Assembly (NCBI GenBank): GCA_035079385.1
Contig: JAVHKY010000077.1
Span: forward strand, 682,001-746,000
Direction of reading: 5' to 3'
Source of the DNA: Aspidiotus rigidus
Taxonomy: Eukaryota > Arthropoda > Insecta > Hemiptera > Diaspididae
DNA length: 64,000 nucleotides
Part shown: piece by piece, positions 1-9,639 of the stretch
Layout of the letters: the number at the start of each line of letters is the position of its first letter
Numbering within the stretch: the first letter of the stretch is position 1
The notes under the pieces: generated by a model
The model's database searches: none
What the model saw: the letters and a program-made list of their open reading frames with translations, nothing else
What the model was told of the DNA's origin: nothing
Position numbers and translations under genes: made by a program

Positions 1-106
1 TAGGTAGTTAAAGTAATCTCCTAATGGATAAAACTTGTTGAAGTCAGGTCCCATGTTAACTTCATAATTTTAACATTAAGTACATGATGTACCTAATAAG
101 TAAATT
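1..106. other. Short flank, no gene seen
   Basis: AT-rich sequence beyond the end of the broken nuclease frame. Nothing recognisable. Confidence 0.5.
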
Positions 107-733
107 TTATTGCCAATAAATAACTTTATCCCCCTTTGATTTGTACTTTGGGAACTTTTCGTTGAATTCTTCTTTCAAGTTTGAGCCTGAGAAGCTGGGA
201 TCCGAAGCTGTCATTTGATTAACGATTATCTTATTTTTTCTATACGGGATACAAATCCAGTCCATTATTTCTTGATTTTGCTCGGGTTTGTTATCTCTCA
301 TTCTGACATTCATTCCAACGAGATAGAAATCAGTTTTGCGTCCAATGGCATTCCGCAAGGGGACAATGTCATCAATGACGTACTCCATCAATTGAAGGAT
401 ATAGCTTCAACTGCATGATCCTTGTTATATTTTATCTCAATTATGTAGTTCATTTTATCTGGATTTCTCATCCTAATATAGACATCGATGTCACCTGCAT
501 CTTTGTGGGCATCTCTCACTAAGTTTACATTCACTTGACATTCGACTTTCTGCGCTCGCAGGGCGATTTGAAGCATTTTGGTGACTGATCGAAACTTCAT
601 GAATTGATAGATTGTTTTGCATCAGCTCACTGTTTTCTCGAAAAGCATATTCATTCACGAGCTCTACAAACGATGCCATTTTGTTTTCCTCGAGATATTC
701 TTCAACAGAGGATAATGTACAGATCGTCGTCAG
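107..733 (-). pseudogene. Broken C-terminal PD-(D/E)XK nuclease half of the AAA-ATPase-like gene
   Basis: Directly after the TAA of the upstream frame, translation stays open in the same frame for about 43 codons (includes EEYLEENKMASFVELVNEY). It then shifts frame near 600 and again near 390-420. The middle segment contains GDIDVYIRMRNPDK followed by YIIEIKYN, which fits the catalytic D and ExK of the PDDEXK_9 family. The last segment has TDFYLVGMNVRMRDNK. So the normal domain order (ATPase, then nuclease) is present, but with one stop and two frameshifts. It could be a decayed gene, or errors in the assembly; short introns are less likely because the shifts fall inside continuous homology. 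Confidence 0.6.
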
Positions 734-2296
734 TTAAGCTGCCCTTTGTAGGAGCTGTTTTAAGGTTTTTCTGACCTCGTCATTTGGATACGTTAGGTAT
801 AGCATATTCTTATTTTTATTGTAACCTTTAATCGTCAGATACCCATTACAAAACATGAATACAGGCAGCGGAATATTTTCTTCTGTGTAATGGTGGTAAT
901 TGAGCGTCAGGTCTGTTTTAGGCATTGCGTAATCTTCAAAATATTCTAAGTTTACGTTCTCCTTGGCCATCCGCTCGGCTATTTCAACTGGAATGTCGTG
1001 GTCAACCATAAATTTTTCGAATTCCTGTTCCTTCAGACACGCGCATATGGGTGAAGGGTTCAGCACGTGCTTGTCTTCCTTTACGGCAAAGCGATACTTC
1101 CCATAATAAGTCTTCATTCGTGCTTGAACTAGTTTATGAGATTTGTACTTGGGAAATTTAACCATGTACGATTTAAAGTTCTCGTCTTCAAGTTCGTCCG
1201 ATGTGAATCCGATCGCTTGCGAAAATTCGTCATCAAATGTTAGATCCTTGTAACGAAGCTGCCCGCCATTGCCTAATATATGCAACTTTGATACGCCCAG
1301 AACTAAAGCAAATCTTAGTTGGTCCACATGCTGTCTTATTTGTTCGTAGAATTGGGTCAGCATTATTGTCACAGTTCTTAATTCTTCCTTTTCAAACACT
1401 CCTTGTGTCAAAGGGTAATCGTAATCATCGATTAGAACTGAAACAGGTTTCTGATATTGTCGATTCAACGCGTAAATTAATGAGGCCACAGTATTGTACG
1501 TTGTCTTAGTAAGGTTGTGGTCCTCGGCAATCTGTTCTAGTCGGTCACACAAGCCTTTTTTCATTTCTGTCGCACTTGACAGCGACAGTTCGGAGAAGCT
1601 CATGTAGATAATTGGAAATCGTTCCCACTGAGACTTCTCACCTTCTTTACTTGGCTTCACCAAGTTTCCTCGCGAATGAATGGACGTGCCTTTGAAATAT
1701 TCTTCTTCTCCGCTTAAAAAATCGTGAAGCATTTGCAAAAAAACCGTTTTCCCAAATCGTCTTGGGCGCGTGAGGATAAACAGTTTGGCTTCATTGTCAA
1801 CCAATTTTTTTATGTATTGCGTCTTATCTACGAAGAGTTTCTCCTTTTCTCGAATGCAGCGAAAAGAGTCCCCATATTCCGGTAAGAGCTTCAGAGTAGT
1901 CAGTTCTCCTACCTCAGCTCTGCTATTGTGGTGTGTAGTATCTCCGCTTTTCCGGTTGGTAGACGTTCCGCTTTTCTGCTGGGTTGAAGCTACACTTTCC
2001 GGCATGAGAGAAGTTTGGCTGTTTTGGTTGATGGAAACACTGCTCTTCTCCGCAGTAGCCGTGAAGGAACGAGATTTGGCTTCAGGCGGCTTGGAAGTTG
2101 GCGGTTTTGTGTTCCTAGAGTCGGAAGATACTGCGCTCAACTGCGAACCTTGTGGCAGATGTGACGTCTTGGTCTCAGAAACGATGGGCGGATGAAGTCC
2201 TCTGACGCTGTCATCATTTGTTGGTTCATCTGTTACTTCAAAATAGGCCGAACTGAAGAAGGATAGCATCAAAATTATAGTGATTGCAGTGTTCAT
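734..2296 (-). CDS. AAA-ATPase-like domain protein with signal peptide
   Basis: 520 codons from ATG. Residues 1-20 are a hydrophobic stretch like a signal peptide, which would send the protein to the secretory route. Residues 40-128 are a Ser/Thr/Lys-rich low-complexity linker. From about residue 135 the sequence matches the AAA-ATPase_like family: a strand-rich lead (FVDKTQYIKKLV), a Walker A-like TRPRRFGKT at 176-184, a Walker B-like VLIDDYD at 287-293, and a distal FCNGYLTIKGY block followed by PNDEVRKTL. In this family a PD-(D/E)XK nuclease domain normally follows. Here a TAA ends the frame just before it, and the nuclease half continues downstream in broken form. The family is common in bacteria and patchy in eukaryotes; base composition here does not differ from the surroundings. 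ATP binding is inferred; a secreted role is speculative. Confidence 0.7.
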   Translation of the reverse strand: MNTAITIILMLSFFSSAYFEVTDEPTNDDSVRGLHPPIVSETKTSHLPQGSQLSAVSSDSRNTKPPTSKPPEAKSRSFTATAEKSSVSINQNSQTSLMPESVASTQQKSGTSTNRKSGDTTHHNSRAEVGELTTLKLLPEYGDSFRCIREKEKLFVDKTQYIKKLVDNEAKLFILTRPRRFGKTVFLQMLHDFLSGEEEYFKGTSIHSRGNLVKPSKEGEKSQWERFPIIYMSFSELSLSSATEMKKGLCDRLEQIAEDHNLTKTTYNTVASLIYALNRQYQKPVSVLIDDYDYPLTQGVFEKEELRTVTIMLTQFYEQIRQHVDQLRFALVLGVSKLHILGNGGQLRYKDLTFDDEFSQAIGFTSDELEDENFKSYMVKFPKYKSHKLVQARMKTYYGKYRFAVKEDKHVLNPSPICACLKEQEFEKFMVDHDIPVEIAERMAKENVNLEYFEDYAMPKTDLTLNYHHYTEENIPLPVFMFCNGYLTIKGYNKNKNMLYLTYPNDEVRKTLKQLLQRAA

Positions 2297-3359
2297 ATTC
2301 AGAATATCTTTTTGAAACCGTATTTTAATATTATGCCTTCGTCATAATGGGTTTCAAATGTTAGGAATGCTCAACAGTTGGTGAATAGGTACTGATGAAA
2401 ATCAATGCATGCGTAGGCTTCGTTGATGAGATGTATGATATAAATTCTACGTATGTAGCTATTATGTAAAGCACATATAAAGCCTAGCGCGCTATCTCGT
2501 TTTTTTATGAGTACCGATAATTACTTTTGCTACGACCACGTTCTCATCTCGTGTTGCCATTACATACGCGCACGTGAACTAGATTGCTTTCTTCTCATTC
2601 GTATCTCTCTTTACATACTTATTCAATGAATGATAGGGTTTTTCCATTGAAAAAGAAAAATATCTGACTCTCACCAGAAGTTCAGGTTTACGGACGGGTA
2701 CGTCGAGTAAGAGTGTCTAAGATCCTAGTCTGACCAATCATTTCATTGTCTTTGATAGTTCATCTACTATTCTATAGTTCCAGCTACAACACTACTATCG
2801 AGGATAGGACAAACAATTTATTATTAGCGCTTAGGTTCTATATCGGAATTTTCTCTCAAAAGATCGCTAATTGCCGGAGAGTTCCGCAGCGTTCCAGTGT
2901 GAACCGTTGGAGCTACACAGAAGTTCAGAACTTCAGCTGTTAAGACTGCACGATTGCATCACAAAAACGTAGGGAAACAACAGCCGAGTTTGTAAGCTAC
3001 TGCAACCTGGAGGCTGCTTGTTAAGACGTGTTTTATGTAGAGTTTACAATTATACGACGTATAAGGAAAAGGTAAATGACGTCACACGCGTCAAACTGAG
3101 TGGTGGATCAGGAGAAACAACCTTTTCCTTCGGGTCAAAGAGATCTCTTTTTTTTGTTCTAGTGTCATCAGAAGCGAAATTACAAGAAGAACAAATTTAG
3201 TTCTCTTCAATTTCTCACAAAATTTGACCGTTTTCGAGATAAATTGATTATTTTGAAAAACGCCCATAAGAACCAGCGTTATTTTGCCCCCCAAGGTTGA
3301 TAAGACCGTTTTCACCGCATCCCGTTCCACCTACACATTTCTGGAAAACGCCATTGCCC
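2297..3359. other. Upstream region of the AAA-ATPase-like gene, no gene seen
   Basis: AT-rich, with only short unsupported open frames. It must contain the promoter of the minus-strand ATPase gene if that gene is active, but no convincing core promoter element is claimed. Confidence 0.4.
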
Positions 3360-3534
3360 TATATAGGGCTTTTACAATGTTTACATTTTCCTTATCTTGT
3401 TGTAAGCCTGTATATAGTTTTGCCTCTCTTGCTCCCAGGTTAATCATCATGCTATCTTTCTCTGGTCAAATGTAATCCCGCCTACAATGAGAGAACAATG
3501 GAAAATGTAAACATTATAATGCCCTGCCCCTATG
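3360..3534. repeat. Foldback (inverted repeat) of about 175 bp
   Basis: The arm at 3360-3391 (contains AATGTTTACATTTTCC) is the imperfect reverse complement of 3499-3534 (contains GGAAAATGTAAACATT). The CCCTATATAGGG end is matched loosely by GCCCTGCCCCTATG. The size and shape fit a small MITE. No clear target duplication was found. Confidence 0.4.
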
Positions 3535-3582
3535 TAGACGGTATAGAGAGGTTGTATGTAAAATATGTTGATTTCATGTATA

Positions 3583-4684
3583 TGTTACGCCGAATCCGTG
3601 AAATTGCCGAGTTTACAAAATCGGCAGAAATTTTGCCGAATTTATAATATCGGCAATGTAAACGCCAATTTTGCTGATTTTATAAAATCGGCAAAAAATT
3701 CTGCTGGTTTTATAAAATTGGCAGACAGTTGCCGATTTTATAAATATCAGCAACTGAAATATTGTAATTGAATGTAAGTCTACGTATAATATTCCTTCCT
3801 CTTCGAACTTTTTTTTTCTTACCGGTACGAAACTGAATCATCGCAATTATGAGGGAAGAATTAAACAAGTTCATGCGCGTAAAATGAAATCATGAAAGTA
3901 ATACGTTTGAATTCTTCTTGGAACACGTTCGCTGCTGTACAGGCACCGTTACGCATCCGTCACAGGAGCGACACTCACCCTTGATGTAATCATAATAATT
4001 ATATTCTTTGCGCGAGCTCGTCCGTCTGGACTCAGTGGGCACTGGTCAGGGTTACCGAAAGTGCTCGTGTCGCACAAATTGTACCTCCAAAAGATGTACC
4101 TGTCACAAGCAGGGATTGGGATGCAATTCGGCCTGCCATCCGGTGCGTACATGTCAAAATCACGAGGGTTGATTGTTTTTTTCTCTTTGACTTCGATGAT
4201 GACAAAGATTAAATTATTGATTTCTTCGATATGACGATGATCAACTTTTTCTTTGAATTTTTCCATCCGTAACATGTTATTCTGATTATTTGTTCTGCAA
4301 AATTTATTTCATGACTGGAATCTTTTCAATCATCATTTTCTACTTTCTTAATATTGGAGATAATTATTGTGATTATTTGCTCTACAAAAGGTATTTCATT
4401 TGTGCATATCATTATTTCACCATGGACAAGTAATAAAATGTTACCTATCATGATTAATTAACGTTAATTTGCTTCAGATGTGTTCATATAAATTGGTTTG
4501 CAAAAATTCTCAACGTTTATCATCTAGGTACTTCAGATTAAGTAGAACTTGTTGCCGATTTCATAAAATCGGCGACAAATTCTGCCGATTTCATAAATTA
4601 AGCAAGCGGTTACCGATTTCATGAATTCGGCAAAATTTGTTGCCGATTTTATGAAATCGGCAATTTCACGGATTCGGCGTAACA
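3583..4684. mobile_element. Non-autonomous Ginger-type DNA transposon (palindrome-array element)
   Basis: The ends are perfect inverted repeats: TGTTACGCCGAATCCGTGAA at the left and its reverse complement at the right. A 4-bp TATA lies on each side (3579-3582 and 4685-4688). TGTNR ends and 4-bp target duplications are the published hallmarks of Ginger elements. Inside each end is an array of imperfect palindromes built on GCCGATTTTATAAAATCGGC: about five between 3604 and 3752 and four between 4550 and 4662. There is no integrase. A minus-strand open frame occupies the middle. It is a sibling of the larger element 124 bp downstream, with the same ends and architecture but different palindrome arms. 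Confidence 0.75.
3949..4275 (-). CDS. Unrecognised 108-codon open frame inside the non-autonomous element
   Basis: ATG-started frame with balanced composition and clustered motifs such as NLIFVIIEVKEKK and CDRYIFWRYNLCDT. It occupies the interior of the transposon between the palindrome arrays. I do not recognise the protein. It resembles coding sequence more than random AT-rich DNA, so it may be a fragment of a host gene or of the element's own lost gene. There is no splice or domain evidence. Confidence 0.3.
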   Translation of the reverse strand: MLRMEKFKEKVDHRHIEEINNLIFVIIEVKEKKTINPRDFDMYAPDGRPNCIPIPACDRYIFWRYNLCDTSTFGNPDQCPLSPDGRARAKNIIIMITSRVSVAPVTDA

Positions 4685-4807
4685 TATACAGTGTTATAAT
4701 AAATGTATACACGCGTGTGTTTTAAGTTTATTTATTTTACATGTACGGAGGTCAGCAGAAAAGTATTAAGAAGTACCTATCAATATTCCAACGCAGAAGA
4801 ATATATA
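4685..4807. other. Spacer between two Ginger-type insertions
   Basis: Unique AT-rich sequence bounded by the TATA duplications of the two elements. Both insertions chose a TATA target within a run of alternating TA. Confidence 0.5.
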
Positions 4808-5101
4808 TGTTACCGGCAAATCATGAAATCCGTCATTTCGTGAAATGAATAGTCATTTCATAAAATGACAAAATTGCTCATTTTGTAACCGTCATTTTAT
4901 AAAATGTTAGTCATTTTATAAAATGATAAGAAGGAATTAGGCAGATTATGTACATATACTCATGCTCTTCCGAATAATGAAATAAAGTACGGAGTGCGAA
5001 ATTTTGACGATAAAGAGAGGATAGAATGCACTGAATAGTAGATGACAAATATTGCAAGAAGCAACTCGTTAACTGATAGCACGTGATAAAGTTGTCGATG
5101 T

Positions 5102-5275
5102 TCCTTCAGGTTTGAAGTAAGTATTGTACATTCCAAGTTAGGTCACGGTGGACGTGATAGAATGGAGCGAGAGGTGCGACAACTGTTCAAGAACGTGAGT
5201 CGTGGGACCGTCATTGAATTTCTTCTTGGATGTGAGGATTGTGAAAAAAAGAAGGGGAAAACAGAAAAGGATTAG
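5102..5275 (+). pseudogene. H2C2 zinc-finger part of the Ginger integrase, out of frame with the core
   Basis: In frame 2 the sequence reads through HSKLGHGGRDRM and then LGCEDCEKKK, the His-His-Cys-Cys finger that precedes integrase catalytic domains (second His codon at 5144, Cys codons at 5231 and 5240). It ends at TAG 5273-5275. The catalytic domain lies in frame 1 just downstream and would continue without a gap if one indel between about 5240 and 5270, in an A/G-rich run, were absent. So this copy is frameshifted, or an unannotated splice or frameshift event joins the two. Confidence 0.65.
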
Positions 5276-5301
5276 TTGTAAAACCTATCATCCATTCGCA
5301 C

Positions 5302-6456
5302 ATGAACAGCCGCGGTCAACTTGACCTTATAGACATGCAGAGCGATCCTGATAGCGACTTTCGATTCATTTTCAATTATCAGGATCACCTGACGAAGTTT
5401 GTAACGCTACGACCGCTCCGGAGGAAGACAGCAGAAGAAGTTGCTCTCGTTCTGCTAGATGTGTTCACGACGTTTGGGGCTCCCTGCATCCTCCATACTG
5501 ACAATGGTCGGGAATTCAAAAACGAGCTTATGGAAAGTTTAAAAGATCTATGGCCGACGCTAGACATAGTCCACGGAAAACCTCGACACTCCCAATCACA
5601 GGGAAGCGTCGAGCGCGCGAATCGTGACGTTGAGGATATGTTGAACGCGTGGAGGTCGGAGCACAGAACAAAAACGTGGAGCCAGGGCCTTCGATTTGTT
5701 CAGTTCATGAAGAACAGGGCACTGCATGCTGGAATTAGGAGGAGCCCATATGAGGCAATGTTCGGGACACCTGCGCGCATTGGACTCGAAAAGACCGGCT
5801 TACCAAGTGACCTGTGTCATTTATTACAGGACGAGGATGAATTGCAAGATGCCCTTAATGGGATGTATGCGCCAAGCGACGACGATGAACAAGAGAACAA
5901 CGACTGTGAAGAAGAAAGAAATGTTGATGACCCTACCTCCCCTTCTGCGACTGAAATTCTCGATGCCAGGGCACAGGAAATCTGTGAACAAAGACTTGCC
6001 GCAAGAGAAGGCCTAGTTCATCAGGCCAAGAAAATGAAACGCGACTCTGACGCACGATGTCCCGCTCCCGAAGTCGGTGCGACAGTACGTATTCCTATTC
6101 CCCATGTCGATCGCGGGAAGGTTAGTGACCGAGCTGTGTTAGCGCGAGTAATGCGCACTACGGAAAATGATTTATATGAATTGGGCACCACGAAAGGACG
6201 GCTACAACAGCTGTACTCCCGCTCTCAATTTGATGTATGTCGTGAAGAATTTGTTCAGGAAGCGGATGTGCCCGAAAATGTAGTTTCTTTGCGTTCCGTC
6301 GCCACAAAGTTATCCGAAGAAAAGGGTGGCCATGGGCAAGGCTTTGTACGCTGCAACTGCTCAAAGGCCTGCGACACAAATCGCTGTGCTTGCCGACGTA
6401 AAGGTGTGCTATGTAATAGCAAGTGTCATAGCAGCACTTCTTGCACGAACAAATGA
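5302..6456 (+). CDS. Ginger transposon integrase core with C-terminal CXC domain
   Basis: 384 codons from ATG. Residues 1-130 are the rve integrase core: first Asp in the LDLIDMQ strand (8 or 11), second Asp in HTDNGREF (67), Glu in SQGSVERANRD (104), so a D,D-36-E spacing. Residues 195-225 are an acidic linker. Residues 255-315 (GATVRIPIPHVDR ... LYELGTTKGRL) resemble the C-terminal SH3/GPY-like module. The last 38 residues are a cysteine-rich CXC (tesmin/TSO1-like) motif, CNCSKACDTNRCACRR, with further Cys and His. The same core-plus-CXC order is known in KRBA2/SCAND3-like proteins derived from transposons. It would cut and join transposon ends in the nucleus. The true N-terminus is the frameshifted zinc finger upstream, so this ATG is only the longest open start. 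Confidence 0.8.
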   Translation: MNSRGQLDLIDMQSDPDSDFRFIFNYQDHLTKFVTLRPLRRKTAEEVALVLLDVFTTFGAPCILHTDNGREFKNELMESLKDLWPTLDIVHGKPRHSQSQGSVERANRDVEDMLNAWRSEHRTKTWSQGLRFVQFMKNRALHAGIRRSPYEAMFGTPARIGLEKTGLPSDLCHLLQDEDELQDALNGMYAPSDDDEQENNDCEEERNVDDPTSPSATEILDARAQEICEQRLAAREGLVHQAKKMKRDSDARCPAPEVGATVRIPIPHVDRGKVSDRAVLARVMRTTENDLYELGTTKGRLQQLYSRSQFDVCREEFVQEADVPENVVSLRSVATKLSEEKGGHGQGFVRCNCSKACDTNRCACRRKGVLCNSKCHSSTSCTNK

Positions 6457-6888
6457 ATGTTCTTGTTTTTCTACGACTAATGTTTTATTCTTTCTATTTC
6501 TCATTGACGCGTCCTTCTTGATAAGTAACTGATTTTACTGGACATATTACTCATGTTGTTAAATTTCTGACTGATTACCACAGATAGTGTAAATGAAGGC
6601 ATTTTATTCCATACTTGCTTCCAGATTTCATTTACAGATTCTTATATAACATATTATTTGCAATTTCATGTATTTTGAGTTTAATTAAACATTAACTTAC
6701 CTTATTTTACAATTTGCCTACTGATCAGTTAGCATTTCATTAAAAGCCTAGTCATTTTATACAATGCCTAGGCAAATTGCGCACTATCTATTGTCATTTC
6801 ACAATTTGCCAAAAACTGGTAGGCATTTCATGAAATGACTAGTCATTTCATGATATGACGGGATTTCATGATTTGCCGGTAACATATA

Positions 6889-7123
6889 CACAGATCTGAA
6901 CACCATATACAGGCGCCCTCTATGAAAACCGTGGTGGCCATTTTTGGAAGCTGCCTGAAAAGGGGATGTTACAGAAAATTGTTGAAATCTTAATTTTTTC
7001 TTCTTTTAGGTTATTCTATGAATGAAAATAATAAAAAAAATTTTCTGGCATAGCCAAATAAATGAAAATCATGTTCCATGTCTTTTATATTTTATCAGTC
7101 ATCTTGAAATATTTCAGTCTAGG
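6889..7123. other. Intergenic region, no gene seen
   Basis: AT-rich. A stretch near 6911-6990 (CGCCCTCTAT ... GTGGTGGCC) recurs in weaker form near 20731-20800, so it may be part of a dispersed repeat. Confidence 0.35.
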
Positions 7124-7300
7124 CTTCTACTAGGTCAAGTGTTCGTGTGATATTATTTGTTATTACCCCTTTACCTATCTTGGCGTCGTATAAGTCTTCT
7201 ATGAGAAATACGAGGTAGCGCAAACTCGCTGTTGTATTGGAATGGTATGTGACAATTCAAGTCTAGGCGACTTGGAAAAATTTCGACTATCCAGCCTTTA
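7124..7300 (+). repeat. Dispersed module, copy 1 of 3
   Basis: The module starts CTTCTACTAGGTCAAGTG, contains CTTTACCTATCTTGGCGTCG and ends ACTTGGAAAAATTTCGACTA. It recurs at 8391-8590 and 8705-8902. This copy lacks the CTCGCTCCGCTCGTTCGCCC stretch present in the other two. The end segment is close to the start of the 45-bp satellite unit seen elsewhere in the window. Confidence 0.65.
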
Positions 7301-7336
7301 TTTATTTAATTATTTAATTATTCAATTATTTAATTA

Positions 7337-8294
7337 CTAGCGGTTGGCGACGCGCCTCCGGCGCGCCTGACCGCTAGCTGTGTGTTGAGTAGATATCTGT
7401 GTTTTATAGGTATCTGTATCTTATAGGTATGTGTGTTTTGTAGGTATCTTGGAATTCAGATGAATTTTTAAAAAAGAGACAGTGGAAAGAGTTTTGCAAA
7501 ATTCACAACTATTCAGTTCAAAAATAAGAAAATAGACACCAAAAACTGCGACTGTACTTATAAAATATCAAAGTTCCGAGTCGCACAAAAATAAAATCAC
7601 CAAATTAAATTTTTTACACACTAATTCACTTGAGAGCTGACTTAACGCGTGAAGCCTGTATCGCAGCAGAATACAGACAAATCCATTGATATTTTGCCAG
7701 TCCCTAAGAAAACACACGGGTAAAAAAAAGGGTCATTTCCGCTAGCCCATACGCAGTGCGCACCGTGTCTAGACATTGGTTCTTGTATGAGATACCGGAT
7801 TTAAAATCCTTTATGTAGGTGTTTTTAAAACTGTGAATAAAATAACTTACTTGGTATAGAAGTACAGCGAATACTGTAGTCACAAAATTTCCTCCTAAAA
7901 ATCTGGAACCGGGCTCATTCGAAAGGAAATTACAGGGGCTACAATTTTTGTTCTCTTCAATTTTTCATAAAAATGAGTTATACTCGAGTTATCACAATAA
8001 TTCAATTTTCGAAACGGCGCCACTCAACGCGCATAGGTCTAACGTACAGCGCAAAGCAGTTTCAGTACTCGATAATGCCCGTTTTTCCTTTATATTGAAA
8101 AAAGTCATTGTTTTCGCCCTTTTTTGAAATTACTCAGCACCTCCCCGTCAAATTTTTATTTTTATGAGTCTACGTGCTGCTCTGGGATGAGGACAATATA
8201 TCCTGAAAGTTTGAAAGCGATCGGTCCAGTAGTTCTCGAGTTATAAACGGACAGGAGGACGGACAGACAGACAAACTTTCTGCTTTATATATTA
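7337..8294 (+). mobile_element. Possible non-autonomous RTE-like element
   Basis: It starts with a strong hairpin (CTAGCGGT at 7337-7344 pairing with ACCGCTAG at 7370-7377, with an inner CGCGCC/GGCGCG stem). It ends with a GATCGGTCCAGTAGTTCTCG box and ACGGACAGACAGACAAAC, then TTTATATATTAGATT. This kind of 3' end is common in RTE-type non-LTR elements and their SINE-like derivatives in insects. No coding sequence was found inside. It lies between two copies of the dispersed module. Family assignment is by resemblance only. Confidence 0.35.
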
Positions 8295-8325
8295 GATTTA
8301 ATTATTTAATTATTTAATATTATTT

Positions 8326-8362
<37 letters not shown>

Positions 8363-8390
8363 TTTATTTATTTATTTATTTATTATTAAT

Positions 8391-8590
8391 TCTTGTACTA
8401 GGTTAAGTGTTCGTGAGATATTATTCGTTCACCCCTTTACCTATCTTGGCGTCGTATAAGTCTTCTATGAGAAATATGAGGTAGCGCGAACTCGCTCCGC
8501 TCGTTCGCCCCCTGTCTCGCTGTTGTATTGAACGGTATGAGACAATTCAAGTCTAGGGGATTTGGCAAAATTTCGACTATTCAGCCTTTA
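8391..8590 (+). repeat. Dispersed module, copy 2 of 3
   Basis: Second copy of the module seen at 7124-7300, with the extra CTCGCTCCGCTCGTTCGCCC segment. It is flanked by (TTTA)n runs. Confidence 0.65.
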
Positions 8591-8704
8591 TTTATTTAAT
8601 TATTTAATTATTTAATTATTAATTTAATTATCTTATTATTTAATATTATTAATTAATTATTTTATTTATTTATTTATTTTTTCTTTTGTTTATTTATTAT
8701 TAAT

Positions 8705-8902
8705 TCTTCTACTAAGTCAAGTGTTCGTGAGATATTATTCGTTTACCTCTTTACCTATCTTGGGGTCGTATAAGTCTTTTTTGAGAAATATAAGGTAGCG
8801 CGAACTCGCTCCGCTCGTTCGCCCCCTGTCTCGCTGTTGTATTGGGATGGTATGAGACAATTCAAGTATAGGGGACTTGGAAAAATTTCGACTATCCAGC
8901 CA
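8705..8902 (+). repeat. Dispersed module, copy 3 of 3
   Basis: Third copy, almost the same as copy 2. It is followed by a single 45-bp satellite-like piece (CCATATATGATAGGAAGAGG). Confidence 0.65.
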
Positions 8903-8929
8903 TATATGATAGGAAGAGGGACTTGGAAA

Positions 8930-9511
8930 CTTTTCTAATTATTAATTATAATAATTATTCATTTATTTATTTATTTAATCATTTAATTATTTAATAATTT
9001 AATAATTTAATTATTTAATTATTCAATTATTTAATTATTTATTTATTTAATTATTAATTATTTATTATTATTACGCGGGGTATACTCGCGAATTTCTGAA
9101 TCACCCACGGAGTAGAGATTTTCTAATTATTAATTATATTAATTATTTATTCATTTATTTATTTAATTATTTATTTAATTATTTAATTATTAATCAATTA
9201 ATTATTTATTAATATTACGCGGGCTGTACTCGCGAATTTCTGAATCACCCACGGGGTAGAGATTTTCTAATTAATAATTATATTAATTATTTAATTATCT
9301 ATTTATTTAATTATTTATTTATTTAATTATTAATTAATTAATTATTTAATTAAATAATTATTTAATTATTTGATTATTTAATGATTTAATTATTAATTAA
9401 TTAATTATTTATTATTATTACGCGGGGTGTACTGGCGAATTTCTGAATCACCCAAGGGGTAGAGATTTTCTAATTATTAATTATATTAATTATTTAATTA
9501 TTTATTTATCT

Positions 9512-9564
<53 letters not shown>

Positions 9565-9639
9565 TTATTAATTATTATTATTACGCGGGGTGTACTCGCG
9601 AATTTCTGAATCACCCACGGGGTAGAGATTTCTCTTGAC
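8930..9639. repeat. Low-complexity array with four copies of a GC-containing block
   Basis: (ATTT)n and (TTAA)n sequence interrupted four times, near 9072, 9217, 9420 and 9591, by a block beginning ACGCGGGGTGTACTCGCGAA and continuing TTCTGAATCACCCACGGGGT. The spacing varies (145, 203 and 171 bp) because the AT runs differ in length. Confidence 0.7.

Larger units (their letters stand above)
4808..6884 (+). mobile_element. Ginger-type DNA transposon with integrase
   Basis: The left end TGTTACCGGCAAATCATGAA is matched by its reverse complement at the right end (ATGATTTGCCGGTAACA, ending at 6884). TATA flanks both sides (4804-4807 and 6885-6888). The subterminal zones 4828-4930 and 6725-6870 hold repeated palindromes of the type GTCATTTTATAAAATGAC. 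A retroviral-type integrase gene lies inside. TGTTA termini, a 4-bp duplication and an integrase with a DNGxEF motif together identify the Ginger class, cut-and-paste transposons related to Gypsy integrases. A frameshift in the zinc-finger part suggests this copy is no longer fully active. Confidence 0.82.

Noticed and set aside
1770..2195. 141-codon plus-strand frame
   Set aside because: Antisense shadow of the ATPase-like gene; no domain of its own.
734..2296. Bacterial contamination as the source of the AAA-ATPase-like gene
   Set aside because: It lies on the same stretch as eukaryotic transposons, with matching base composition and a eukaryote-style signal segment and linker.
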